64,000 bases of DNA from Bacteroidia bacterium (GCA_023151275.1 JAKLJI010000001.1:334409-398408), one strand, 5' to 3'. Shown: positions 8,875 through 17,750, numbered from the stretch's first letter. Program-made: numbers and translations. The notes: generated by a model not told the origin, from the sequence alone.

Positions 8875-9309
8875 CTATTTTACCAAATCCCAGCTATGAT
8901 CTCCGAGCAAACGAACACTGGCCAAATATTTTCCCACCGGCTTACTTCTTCCCCATTCGTTGGGACCAATAAGCGACAGTTTAAAATGGTCGCCATTTTC
9001 ATACAAATGGTACACCTGACCAATTACGGGGGTAAAGCGCATATCGCTTTGGTAAATTTTCTCAGAAACTTTGAGGCGTTTTTCAATTTCGCGCACCTGT
9101 TCCATGATTAAATCGGCTTGCTTTTTGAGCATGGAGATTTCCTGGTTTGCATAATGGTGCATGGCTTCTACCGCATTTGCCTTGATTTGATTTCTATCCT
9201 CTGCTTTAATTACCGGCGAACCCAAATTAAGGGGAATGGGCGAAAGACTGGCAGGTCCGATATAGCTACCATCCTCATCAAAAAAATCCGGGTTGTCTGT
9301 CATATTCAA
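8875..9309 (-). CDS. DUF2452 family protein
   Basis: A 144-residue soluble protein matching the DUF2452 pattern: an N-terminal PASLSPIPLNLGSP segment, a central helical region with many charged residues (about 45-90) and a C-terminal RFTPVIGQVYHLYE / LSLIGPNEWG block. Function is unknown. It ends 51 bases before the chosen kynU start and may share its transcript. This family occurs in bacteria and some eukaryotes without a described reaction; a link to the kynurenine pathway here is positional only. Confidence 0.8.
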   Translation of the reverse strand: MNMTDNPDFFDEDGSYIGPASLSPIPLNLGSPVIKAEDRNQIKANAVEAMHHYANQEISMLKKQADLIMEQVREIEKRLKVSEKIYQSDMRFTPVIGQVYHLYENGDHFKLSLIGPNEWGRSKPVGKYLASVRLLGDHSWDLVK

Positions 9310-9348
9310 TTAAACTGCAATGAAGCTGCAAAGTTTTGAAAATGCCAA

Positions 9349-10866
9349 TTACTCCTGCTTGATAAGTTTCTTGGTGCTGGTTCTACCATCCTTGGTTTGT
9401 AAATAAAGCAAATATACCCCGGTGGGCATACTGGATAGGTTTAGGTTCTGACCCGATTCAACAAGCTCTTCCTTTAGCAATTCACCCAACAGCGTATAAA
9501 TCCGTATTTGGCCTTGATTCCCCTCAAACTCTACCCGAAAGCCTTCCCGGAAGGGATTGGGGTAAACCTTTAGCTGATTCTGCAAAAACGCGCTTTCATC
9601 ACTCCCTGTTTTTATTTCAAAGGTTTCTAAGGGCTCAATAAAGGGGTGTGTAACTCGAATTAGATCAGATGCCGAGCCCTTTTCTGACCTATACAAATAC
9701 CCATATACAAACATTTTTCCTTGGACATGTAACACTCCGTTTACCTGAACCAAGCTAAAAACGGTATCCTTTTTATTGACGGGATAGCCAAAATGTTTTT
9801 CGGATAAAAAATTGAAATTGCTATCAAATTGCAAGTGAACCACCTCGTTTGAAAGAAACCTTCCACCTATGGTATATACTATATTCAAGCCCGCATTTTC
9901 CGGATTCACCCAAGAGCAATTATTACTCAAGTAATCGTCTCCATTGTTGTAAACGAATTCAGGATTGTAAAAACTCAATTGCTTTATTCTATCCAAGCTG
10001 TCTATTTCTATAAAGTTGGGGACGATTTTCAACGACACCCCCAACTTAGTCTCAAACCTATTTGCTACAATCCAACGCCCCTTGTAATTCAATGGGCAAT
10101 GAAAAACTCCCCAACCCACCAAGGGCTGTCCTGCTAAATTACTCGATGAAATTAACTCAAACTCGGACGAATAGCGCTTTATGGCATTGAAGGTCCTAAT
10201 TTGCCCGGGTGCGCTTAAATCTGAACATTGCAAAATACGGTACTGATTGTCCATATAAACCATATTCGCTGTTATGGCCTTATTCGTTTCTTTCTCGTTG
10301 ATAAATGATGTGTCAACAACCGACCTTATTACCCGCAAGGTATCACTAAGCAGGTTATAAACATTCAATGGATACGCTCCACGCATACGCACCGTGTTCA
10401 GCACAAATCGATGCGCACTTCCCTTTATCAGTTTGGCAAATTGAAACGTTGTGCTTTTGTACATGCTGTCCTGAACCAATACACTATCTGTAATCACCAA
10501 ATTGGTTGACAGTTCAAACACCGTTAAAGAGGGTGTACCTTCTTCTTTGGAAAGCCCAAAATATAGCTTGCCCGATTCCGTATGAAGAATATTGGTAACA
10601 TAGGCTCCCGCAAAATCAAGTACCCGAATAAAACTATCTACAAGGTTTAAATCTCTATCTGCCTTGTATATCTTTACACAACTATTCCCTAAATCCGGAT
10701 AATTTACCGGAACTATGGCAAATACAAAAGAATCTACCTCTAGGGCATTCAACACTACTGCATGTTCGTTGTAATGGACTATTGAACTTAGGGATGTCTT
10801 TTGGGCTCGCAGGTTTTGCCATCCAAAAAGTACAAAAACAAATAATAGAATCTTCAGGTGTTTCAT
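9349..10866 (-). CDS. Secreted protein with type IX sorting domain
   Basis: A 505-residue protein with a Sec signal peptide (MKHLKILLFVFVLFGWQNLRAQ) and a C-terminal Por secretion system sorting domain of about 75 residues: KVYPNPFREGF, then a glycine turn, LLGELLKEE and the closing GVYLLYLQT...KKLIKQE. Such a domain directs export through the type IX secretion system and often attachment to the cell surface. The central ~400 residues have repeating beta-strand character suggestive of a beta-propeller, but no catalytic motif is recognised. The substrate or partner is unknown. Confidence 0.85.
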   Translation of the reverse strand: MKHLKILLFVFVLFGWQNLRAQKTSLSSIVHYNEHAVVLNALEVDSFVFAIVPVNYPDLGNSCVKIYKADRDLNLVDSFIRVLDFAGAYVTNILHTESGKLYFGLSKEEGTPSLTVFELSTNLVITDSVLVQDSMYKSTTFQFAKLIKGSAHRFVLNTVRMRGAYPLNVYNLLSDTLRVIRSVVDTSFINEKETNKAITANMVYMDNQYRILQCSDLSAPGQIRTFNAIKRYSSEFELISSSNLAGQPLVGWGVFHCPLNYKGRWIVANRFETKLGVSLKIVPNFIEIDSLDRIKQLSFYNPEFVYNNGDDYLSNNCSWVNPENAGLNIVYTIGGRFLSNEVVHLQFDSNFNFLSEKHFGYPVNKKDTVFSLVQVNGVLHVQGKMFVYGYLYRSEKGSASDLIRVTHPFIEPLETFEIKTGSDESAFLQNQLKVYPNPFREGFRVEFEGNQGQIRIYTLLGELLKEELVESGQNLNLSSMPTGVYLLYLQTKDGRTSTKKLIKQE

Positions 10867-11332
10867 AGCTAGTTCGGAATTTCAAATGCAAGGAGGCAAT
10901 CTGTCAATTATCTAGCTTTCAAAACAGGAAATTACGCTGTTTATCTAAAGCATCTTGTCCAATCATAACCTTACCTTGCAACAATCAGAATTCCAAAACG
11001 CAAGCTAAAGATTTTATAGCAAATTTTTACCCTACAAATCGGATTAACATTAAACCCGGATTATGCATTTGAACTTCGTTATGAGGGCCAAAAGGCCAAA
11101 GAAATTGGCAGTTTCACGAGCAAGGCATAATGCATCGTTATGGTGAGTGAGGGAAACTGAGTTTACGCCCAATTTCACAGGCATTTTGGGCAGTAATAGA
11201 TGGTCAAATGCGTATTCCGGGTTAAAATAAGAATTCAAGGACTTTGAATGAAAAGGCTGATTTGCCAACGATGAACAAACAAATAAGGAAAAGTCGGGTT
11301 TAATTAATGATAATTGCACTAAATCTCAGGAA
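10867..11332. other. Intergenic region holding repeat copy A
   Basis: 466 bases between a leftward gene and the rightward ispH. No gene is supported. About 180 bases are occupied by a MITE-like repeat (listed separately). The minus-strand frame at 11050-11319 comes from this repeat. The ispH promoter should lie in the last 100 bases, but I see no clear TAnnTTTG box. Confidence 0.6.
11045..11225 (+). repeat. MITE-like element, copy A
   Basis: About 180 bases flanked by imperfect terminal inverted repeats: TTAAACCCGGATTATGCATT at 11050-11069 (continuing TG to 11071) and CAAATGCGTATTCCGGGTTA at 11205-11224. A second copy lies inverted at 45909-46075. Over the ~167 shared bases I count six substitutions and no gaps. 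Internal palindromes include GGCCAAAAGGCC. No transposase is present, so any mobility would have to be provided in trans. An obvious target-site duplication was not found. Confidence 0.8.
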
Positions 11333-12175
11333 ATGAAGGTTCAGGTTGATATTGATGACAATTCAGGATTTTGCTTTGGCGTAGTATTTGCCATTCAAAT
11401 GGCCGAAGATATTTTGAATGAGGAAGGGCACTTGTATTGCCTTGGCGATATTGTGCACAACGACGAAGAGGTTGCACGCTTGAAGGCGAAGGGACTGGAA
11501 ATAATTAACCACGACCAACTCCGGGAATTGTCGGATTGCAAGGTTTTGATTCGCGCCCATGGTGAAGCGCCGGAAACCTATCAATTGGCACTTGAAAAGG
11601 GAATTGAACTGGTTGATGCCAGCTGTCCGGTGGTACTAAAACTTCAAAACCGGGTACGTGAGGCTTACAACGACCAAGAACAAATTCTTATTTATGGCAA
11701 ACATGGCCACGCAGAAGTAAAGGGCTTGGTTGGCCAAACCAGCGGAAACGCTATTGTGATTGAGAAATTTGAAGAGTTAGAGCAACATGAACTTCCTAAA
11801 AAAGTGCAGTTGTTTTCTCAAACCACCAAGCGCACCAAAAACCTCTATGCCTTAAAAGAAACATTGGAAAAGAAAGGCATTGAGGTTGATTTTAACGATA
11901 CACTTTGTCGCCAGGTTAGTAACCGCGATATCCAATTGCGTGACTTTGCAAAAGCCTACGATAAAATTGTTTTTGTGGCCGGATTAAAGTCCTCGAACGG
12001 TAAAGTTTTGTTTGATGTGTGCAAAGACAACAATCCTGAAACCTACTTTGTAAGCCACAAAGATGAACTGAAAAAAGAATGGTTTGCAGAGGGCGACCGC
12101 ATTGGCATTTGTGGAGCCACATCCACCCCACAATGGCAAATGGAAGAAATAAAAGAACAAATTTTAGCACTATAA
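11333..12175 (+). CDS. ispH: 4-hydroxy-3-methylbut-2-enyl diphosphate reductase
   Basis: Last enzyme of the MEP isoprenoid pathway. It reduces HMBPP to isopentenyl and dimethylallyl diphosphate with a [4Fe-4S] cluster. The 280-residue protein has the three cluster cysteines at about 14 (GFCFGV), 98 (DASCPVV) and 192 (NDTLCRQV), diphosphate-binding histidines at about 42 and 76 (RAHGEAP), and the C-terminal CGATSTP motif. The SSNGKVLFDVCK segment matches the Bacteroidota subgroup. The glutathione peroxidase gene starts 7 bases after the stop, so the two are probably co-transcribed. Confidence 0.96.
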   Translation: MKVQVDIDDNSGFCFGVVFAIQMAEDILNEEGHLYCLGDIVHNDEEVARLKAKGLEIINHDQLRELSDCKVLIRAHGEAPETYQLALEKGIELVDASCPVVLKLQNRVREAYNDQEQILIYGKHGHAEVKGLVGQTSGNAIVIEKFEELEQHELPKKVQLFSQTTKRTKNLYALKETLEKKGIEVDFNDTLCRQVSNRDIQLRDFAKAYDKIVFVAGLKSSNGKVLFDVCKDNNPETYFVSHKDELKKEWFAEGDRIGICGATSTPQWQMEEIKEQILAL

Positions 12176-12182
12176 CCCAACA

Positions 12183-12761
12183 ATGAAGAAGTACATTTTT
12201 AGCATTATGGCATTGGCCTTTACCGGGCTTCTGGTTTACAGCTTTACCGAAAGTAAAATTCAACAACCTAAAATCATGGCAGAATCAACCAATTTCTACG
12301 ACTACAGCTTGAAAAGTTTGGATGGAAGCAAAACCTTATCCATGGCTGATTTTAAAGGCAAATATGTGCTTTGTGTAAACGTTGCCAGCGAATGCGGATA
12401 CACCAAGCAGTACGAAGGATTACAAAAACTTCAAGACCTCTACAAAGAGAAATTGGTAATTGTAGGATTTCCCTGCAATCAATTTGGTGGTCAGGAACCC
12501 GGAACAGCAGAAGAAATTGGAGCATTTTGCAAAAAGAACTATGGCGTATGCTTTCCGTTAACCGAAAAAATTGAAGTAAAAGGTAGCGGTCAACATCCCA
12601 TTTACCAATGGTTATGCAAACAAGATTTGAACGGAAAAGCGAGCAATACCGTAAAATGGAATTTCAACAAGTTTTTGGTTGGTCCGGATGGAAATTGGAT
12701 TGCTTATTTTCCTTCAGGCACAGAGCCCATGTCGGCAGAAATTACCAATTTGATTAAGTAA
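12183..12761 (+). CDS. Glutathione peroxidase-family thiol peroxidase
   Basis: A 192-residue peroxidase with an N-terminal hydrophobic segment (residues 3-20) that is either a signal peptide or a membrane anchor, so it probably acts in the periplasm. The peroxidatic residue is Cys about 71 in NVASECGYT (Cys, not selenocysteine). The Gln in CNQFGGQEPG and the Trp and Asn in VKWNFNKFLV complete the catalytic tetrad. Bacterial members generally use thioredoxin rather than glutathione. A strong hairpin terminator follows the gene. Confidence 0.93.
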   Translation: MKKYIFSIMALAFTGLLVYSFTESKIQQPKIMAESTNFYDYSLKSLDGSKTLSMADFKGKYVLCVNVASECGYTKQYEGLQKLQDLYKEKLVIVGFPCNQFGGQEPGTAEEIGAFCKKNYGVCFPLTEKIEVKGSGQHPIYQWLCKQDLNGKASNTVKWNFNKFLVGPDGNWIAYFPSGTEPMSAEITNLIK

Positions 12762-12790
12762 TACTCCTTAAGCGATTCCAACAAAATTCT

Positions 12791-12846
12791 AATCTGCGGG
12801 AAACCAGCCCTCTTTTGATTGCATGGTTTCCCGCAGATTTTTTTTG
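12791..12846 (+). terminator. Intrinsic terminator after the peroxidase gene
   Basis: Perfect 16-base inverted repeat: AATCTGCGGGAAACCA at 12791-12806 and its complement at 12824-12839, with a 17-base loop, followed by a run of T. It closes the ispH-peroxidase transcript just before the repeat array. Confidence 0.92.
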
Positions 12847-12881
12847 TTTGATTACCTACACAATTGGCAAAAATGAATACC

Positions 12882-14520
12882 ATCCCGAAAGGATTGAAGA
12901 TTTGAAGGGAAAACATCATTTCGGAAGTTCGACCCCTTCAGGGTCGCGGAATATTGGGACGGAAATTTATTCTATAAACCTGTGACCCTTTCAGGGTCAG
13001 TTGAATTTTAGGAAATCACAAAGCACGTGTTTTAAGCTGATTGGAACTAATTTCAATCCTTGATAAATCCATTTTCTAGTGTCTTTTCCAATCCCGAAGG
13101 GATTGAAGGTTTATTGCAAATGCTGGTTGTATAATACGCTCGACCCTGAAGGGGTCGCAGAAAAACGAAACGGAAATGTATTCTACAAACCTGTGACCCC
13201 TTCAGGGTCAAGATGAGATTCAGACAATCAAAGGGCTCGGTTTTGAGGAGATTGGACATGATTTCAATCCTTGAGAAATCAATCAACCATGAGCTATCTC
13301 CAATCCCGAAGGGATTAAAGGTTTATAGAAATCGAATTGTGAAAAATAGGTTCGACCCCTTCAGGGTCGCAGAAAAACGAAACGGAAATGTATTCTACAA
13401 ACCTGTGACCCCTTCAGGGTCAAGATGAGATTCAGACAATCAAAGGGTTCGGTTTTGAGGAGATTGGACATGATTTCAATCCTTGAGAAATCCATTTTCT
13501 AGTGTCTTCTCCAATCCCGAAGGGATTCAAGGTTTATAGCAAATAAAGTTGGTCAAGTACGATCGACCCTGAAGGGGTCGCAGAATAACCAGATGAGAAA
13601 TTGTCCTACAAACCTGTGACCCTTTCTGGGTCGAGAAGAAACACCGGATAATCAAACGAAACGGCTTTCACCAAATTGGCCCTAATTCCATCCGTTGAGA
13701 AATCAATCAACCTCGAAATCTCTCAAATCCCGAAAGGATTCAAGGTCTATAGAAATCGCATTGTGAAAAACAGGTTCAACCCTGAAGGGGTCGCAGAATA
13801 AACCAGATGGGAAATTGTCCTACAAACCTGTGACCCTTTCTGGGTCTGGATGGAGCATAAGTAATTTAACAGCCCGTGTTTTTTTTGCAGATTTCACAGA
13901 TTCCATTTGTGTCACGAGATAACTTAAACTTTGATTCATAAACCAATTTCTGGCTACCCCAATTCGTTTTGAAATCCAATCTGCTCCATCCAATCCCGAA
14001 GGGATTGAAGGTTTATAGCAAATGCGGTTCGTCAAGTACGATCGACCCCGAAGGGGTCGCAGAATTATCAGATGGGAAATTGTCCTACAAACCTGTGACC
14101 CTTTCTGAGTCTGGATGAGATTCAAACAATCAAAGGGTTCGGCTTTCAGGTGATTGGAAATGATTTCAATCCTTGAGAATTCAATCAACCTCGAAATCTC
14201 TCAAATCCCGAAGGGATTCAAGGTTTATAGAAATAGCATTCTGGAAAATATGTTCGACCCTGAAGGGGTCGCAGAAAAACGAGACGGAAATTTATTCTAT
14301 AAACCTGTGACCCTTTCTGGGTCGAGAAGAAACACCGGATAATCAAACGAAACGGCTTTCACCAAATTGGCGCTAATTCCATCCGTTAAGAAATCAATCA
14401 ACTTCGAAATCTCTCCAATCCCGAAGGGATTAAAGGTTTATAGCAAATAAAGTTGGCCAAATACAATCGACCCTGAAGGGGGTCGCAGAATAATCACTTG
14501 GGCAATTTTTCTATTAACCC
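12882..14520. repeat. Tandem array of eight ~212-bp palindromic repeat units
   Basis: Eight units begin at about 12882, 13090, 13302, 13513, 13726, 13992, 14204 and 14417, with spacings 208, 212, 211, 213, 266, 212 and 213. Each unit has palindrome P1 (AATCCCGAAGGGATT), palindrome P2 (GACCC, 5-base loop, GGGTC, then GCAG) and palindrome P3 (CTGTGACCC...GGGTC). AGGTTTATAG after P1 can pair with CTACAAACCT or CTATAAACCT before P3, enclosing P2. Units alternate between two sequence types. The wider spacing in unit 5 is due to ~54 bases of extra sequence around 13866-13970. The last unit lacks a proper P3. There is no gene within and no transposase nearby; convergent transcription units flank it, each with its own terminator. 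Confidence 0.93.
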
Positions 14521-14611
14521 TGAAACAGCCCTCGAATTAAAGGTGAAATATACTTCCCTGCGGTTCTTATTGAATCCGCTGTGATATTAACCAACAACGA
14601 AAAACTAAACT

Positions 14612-14637
14612 AAAAAAGCCCTCTCGAGGGCTTTTTT
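14612..14637 (-). terminator. Bidirectional hairpin terminator
   Basis: AAAAAAGCCCT, loop CTCG, AGGGCTTTTTT: a short GC stem flanked by A and T runs, placed 30 bases beyond the stop of the leftward outer-membrane protein gene. It can also stop any transcript coming out of the repeat array. Confidence 0.9.
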
Positions 14638-14667
14638 GAATATTAAACATAGCGTACAAATTCGTAC

Positions 14668-16119
14668 TTAGTAGCCTTTGATATGGCTGATATTGAATTT
14701 CAGACCAAAGTTCAAATCAACACCTCTGATTTTGCGCAAACCAAACATTTCCAATACCTGATTCGTACCAATGAAGAATGGTCCATACCGGTAATGAAAT
14801 CCAACCACCGGATATTGGTATTCAATCAACGAAATAGGAACAGACCATTCTGTTTTCACATTCTCATGACGAATAGCAAAGCTGAGGATATTAGCAGCAC
14901 GCGATGAAATAACATCGTTCAACACCACACGTTGGCTTCCAAAGAAACTCAAATACCACATGTCTTTCCAATTGTAATCAAACTGAACATTCAGGCGGGT
15001 TGGCATGTAATGTCTGTATTCGGATTGGGCAGAGAAATTAGCACCCGGAGAGCCAATGAAAGCAAATCGCAATTTTCTATCCAAAGCAAACACACCGTTG
15101 TAGGCTGCATCAATCAAACTATCTACCACAGCATTTACATTTCCATACGTTGTAGCCACGGTTTGTTGATTGAAATTCACCCATCCCAAATCCATTACTG
15201 AAACCCCAAAACGCCATTTGTAGGTTTGGAATTTGCGGATTCTTCCCCCTCCGGCAATATTTGGACAAACCGCATAACTGGAGCGTATTCCTTTTTTCTT
15301 GCGTGTAAAGGTGTAACCTAAATCCAGCGAAAATCCATTTCCACGGGGAGCGAGTAACTCGCTAACATATTTGGATTTGGTTGCAGCATAACCGTACTGA
15401 AAGCCACCATTTTCAACATAAATGGAAGAATCCATACCAAATGTCCATTTGCTGCTTCCATCCCACCAATAAATGGAATTGATACCCACCAAATAATGCA
15501 GGTTCAAGCCAAAACGGTGTGAGTAGCGCTGAGACTCCTTGATAATGGCAGAAAAATTTCCGGCAAAATCAAGCAAAACCAAATTTCCTGAGCGGCTATT
15601 GGCCATGCTCATGGTTTTACCCAGCAAATCGTTGGTTCGATTACCTTTTAGAAGGAAGGTTGCAAGTTCAGGAGTTAATCCATACGAAGAGGAAACATTT
15701 CGCGAAGCGGTGTATAATCCCGCCGAAAACTTACCAAAATTACTATGTACGGAAGGTCCGTAAATTGCAGCTTCTATGTAAGCGTAGTTTGAAGGTTTTA
15801 AGTCCCGACTAATCTGAAAAACCCGGTCAAACTTTTCACTTACGTTTTTCCCTGTATCGGATAAAAATTCGGTTGCCGAACTTCCCAAAAGCGAAGGAAG
15901 AGATTTGGCAGGCATATAAAAGCCGTTATTCAACACCGAAAAATTAAGGCCAACAGGAAGAATTTCTGTACTGTTACTTAACCAGGTAGTGGTTGCAGGA
16001 TTTATCATAGGACCCATAACACCTGCAAAGTTGCTACTGTAAATTCCTGTCTGAAACTGCGCTTGCAGGGGGAGAAGGAACCACAGGCTAACAAGTGTAA
16101 GAATGGATACTTTTTTCAT
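14668..16119 (-). CDS. DUF5723 family outer-membrane protein
   Basis: A 483-residue protein with a Sec signal peptide (MKKVSILTLVSLWFLLPLQAQ). The mature N-terminus reads FQTGIYSSNFAGVMGPMINPATT, the mark of the DUF5723 family of Bacteroidota outer-membrane beta-barrel proteins. The remainder alternates aromatic and polar residues in strands, with K-(K/R)-rich turns, consistent with a FadL/PorV-like barrel. Function is unknown; relatives occur beside motility or secretion genes, but no such link is visible here. A terminator lies directly downstream. Confidence 0.85.
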   Translation of the reverse strand: MKKVSILTLVSLWFLLPLQAQFQTGIYSSNFAGVMGPMINPATTTWLSNSTEILPVGLNFSVLNNGFYMPAKSLPSLLGSSATEFLSDTGKNVSEKFDRVFQISRDLKPSNYAYIEAAIYGPSVHSNFGKFSAGLYTASRNVSSSYGLTPELATFLLKGNRTNDLLGKTMSMANSRSGNLVLLDFAGNFSAIIKESQRYSHRFGLNLHYLVGINSIYWWDGSSKWTFGMDSSIYVENGGFQYGYAATKSKYVSELLAPRGNGFSLDLGYTFTRKKKGIRSSYAVCPNIAGGGRIRKFQTYKWRFGVSVMDLGWVNFNQQTVATTYGNVNAVVDSLIDAAYNGVFALDRKLRFAFIGSPGANFSAQSEYRHYMPTRLNVQFDYNWKDMWYLSFFGSQRVVLNDVISSRAANILSFAIRHENVKTEWSVPISLIEYQYPVVGFHYRYGPFFIGTNQVLEMFGLRKIRGVDLNFGLKFNISHIKGY

Positions 16120-16146
16120 TTCAATATATTAACAAATTAACAACAT

Positions 16147-16857
16147 TCAAACCGCGTAAGCAATACTTGCCACACTTAATCTGCAATCTGGCAAAACATT
16201 TAAAACACTTGCCGCAAAGCTTTCCATTGTAGCTCCTGTGGTAATTACATCATCAACGAGCAAAAAATGTGGTGCATGATTTTGGTCAGCCAATTGCTTG
16301 TTAACCGAAAAAATGGAATCAACATTCAACCAACGGCTTTCCCTATTTTTTCGTGTTTGCGTGCTGGTTGCAACTTCGCGCCGGGCTAAATGACTTAGGT
16401 TTGGAATGGCAGTTGCCGCGGATAATCCTTCTGCAAATTCATGACTTTGGTTAAAACCTCTTTTCCGCAATCTGGCCGGGTGTAGCGGAACTGCCAAAAT
16501 TCCATCGTAGTACAATTCCGGAATGTCCTCTTTTAATCGACTTCCATAAACAAAGCCCAAATGGGTAGCAAGTTCTTTATCGCCCTGATATTTTATCCTA
16601 TGCAACAAATTGCGCGTCATGCCTTTGTCTCTAAAATACAAATACGAAAAAGCTTGATGGAGCGGAACTCTTCCCCAAAAACACTTTTCAACCAGATTTC
16701 CCTGTTGAAGATGAAACTGGGTATAAGGTAATTTAGATAAGCACGATATGCACAAATAGCTCTCAGACTTCAAAAGTCCATTCCTGCACCCTAAACAGGT
16801 ATTGGGATAAAATAAATGAATTAGCCCACCGAGCACCTTGCTAAAATAGCTTTGCAC
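16147..16857 (-). CDS. ComF-like phosphoribosyltransferase-fold protein
   Basis: A 236-residue ComF-family protein. The N-terminus has a zinc-ribbon pattern, CLGC at about 20-23 and CISC at about 36-39. The C-terminal half is a type I phosphoribosyltransferase fold with the PRPP-binding motif LLVDDVITTGATM. ComF proteins are needed for DNA uptake in naturally competent bacteria, where they help single-stranded DNA enter the cytoplasm; in many genomes the gene stands alone, as here. A role in competence is family knowledge rather than something the neighbourhood shows. Confidence 0.92.
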   Translation of the reverse strand: MQSYFSKVLGGLIHLFYPNTCLGCRNGLLKSESYLCISCLSKLPYTQFHLQQGNLVEKCFWGRVPLHQAFSYLYFRDKGMTRNLLHRIKYQGDKELATHLGFVYGSRLKEDIPELYYDGILAVPLHPARLRKRGFNQSHEFAEGLSAATAIPNLSHLARREVATSTQTRKNRESRWLNVDSIFSVNKQLADQNHAPHFLLVDDVITTGATMESFAASVLNVLPDCRLSVASIAYAV

Positions 16858-17161
16858 ATTTTGGAAGGCACTTAATATTCTGTTAATAGCAGCAAAAAAT
16901 ATTTATTCGTCAGGTTTTCAGCAAAATACACAAATAAGGGCTCCGCAGCTCAAATAGAAAAACCGCCACTTAAACAAAATAATTGCACAATCTAAGGACT
17001 TCCCTAATCGCTTAAAACACTAAAAAAGTAAGGATAAATGGCTCATTTCGACCAATTTTAAAGACTCCAAACAATCACTGCGGGAGAGCCAGGAGATGAA
17101 ATATCTTAAATTTGTAAGAAAATAAAGTTCGGGCCGGTTTTTGTACGTAATAAACCATACC
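16858..17161. other. Divergent intergenic region
   Basis: About 300 bases between the leftward ComF-like gene and the rightward WG-repeat gene. I see no gene or strong structure apart from a TAAATTTG box at 17107-17114 that fits the Bacteroidota -7 consensus for the rightward gene. Confidence 0.5.
17107..17114 (+). promoter_or_regulatory. Putative -7 promoter box, WG-repeat gene
   Basis: TAAATTTG matches TAnnTTTG. Transcription would start near 17121, inside the region where the TTG start at 17141 and the GTG at 17162 lie downstream. No clear TTTG -33 box is at the right distance, so support is moderate. Confidence 0.4.
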
Positions 17162-17701
17162 GTGAAAGACAACAAGGTTTCATATCTTTTTCTACTGCTG
17201 GCTTTGCCTCTAATTATGCTGCTGGCTGCAAGTGGAGGGCCTTTTCAGAAAGGGTATGACCGAATTGGGCCCTACAAAAATGGAAGAGCAAAAGTTTTTA
17301 AGGGCGATAAAATCGGCTTTATCAATCAGGCTGGAGAAGAAGTAATTCCATGCATTTACACTTACATTGGCGATTTTATCAACCAAAAAGCCAAAGTAAT
17401 TCGTGAAGAAAAAGAAGGCTATATTACTTACGATGGCGAAGAATTTATTCCCTGCAAGTATGATAAAATTGGCCCTTTCAAAAATGGAATTGCCCGCACC
17501 TTTGTGAAAGGAAAAGTGGGTTTGATTACGCTTGAGGGCGAAGAATTGGTTCCGCCGGTTTATGATTTCATCAACGATTTCAACAGCAAAGGCATTGCCA
17601 AGGCCCAATTCGACAGAAAACCCATGCTGTTAAATATGCGCGGTGAAACCATTGAGCCGGAAAAACCACAATGGCAAATTGACGAAGAAGAAGCTGAGTA
17701 A
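17162..17701 (+). CDS. WG-repeat protein
   Basis: About 179 residues from a GTG at 17162 (a TTG at 17141 is an alternative). It opens with a hydrophobic signal or anchor segment (YLFLLLALPLIMLLAA). After it come about three WG-type repeats of ~45 residues: YDRIGPYKNGRAKVFKGDKIGFINQAG, a similar unit ending YITYDGEE, and YDKIGPFKNGIARTFVKGKVGLI. KWG/WG repeats form beta-sheet scaffolds of unknown function, widespread in Bacteroidota surface proteins. The tail is acidic. The M1 peptidase gene begins about 50 bases later. Confidence 0.85.
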   Translation: MKDNKVSYLFLLLALPLIMLLAASGGPFQKGYDRIGPYKNGRAKVFKGDKIGFINQAGEEVIPCIYTYIGDFINQKAKVIREEKEGYITYDGEEFIPCKYDKIGPFKNGIARTFVKGKVGLITLEGEELVPPVYDFINDFNSKGIAKAQFDRKPMLLNMRGETIEPEKPQWQIDEEEAE

Positions 17702-17750
17702 TTTGGATATCTGAGCAACAGGTTCAATATTTGAGTTTTTAAGCCAAGGC

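Noticed and set aside
11050-11319. 89-codon minus-strand frame in the ispH upstream region
   Set aside because: It is produced by the repeat copy and its flank; no recognisable domain and no conservation expected.
12882-14520. Could the palindromic array be a CRISPR array
   Set aside because: Repeat spacing (~212 bases), the length of conserved sequence within each unit and the absence of short unique spacers and cas genes do not fit.
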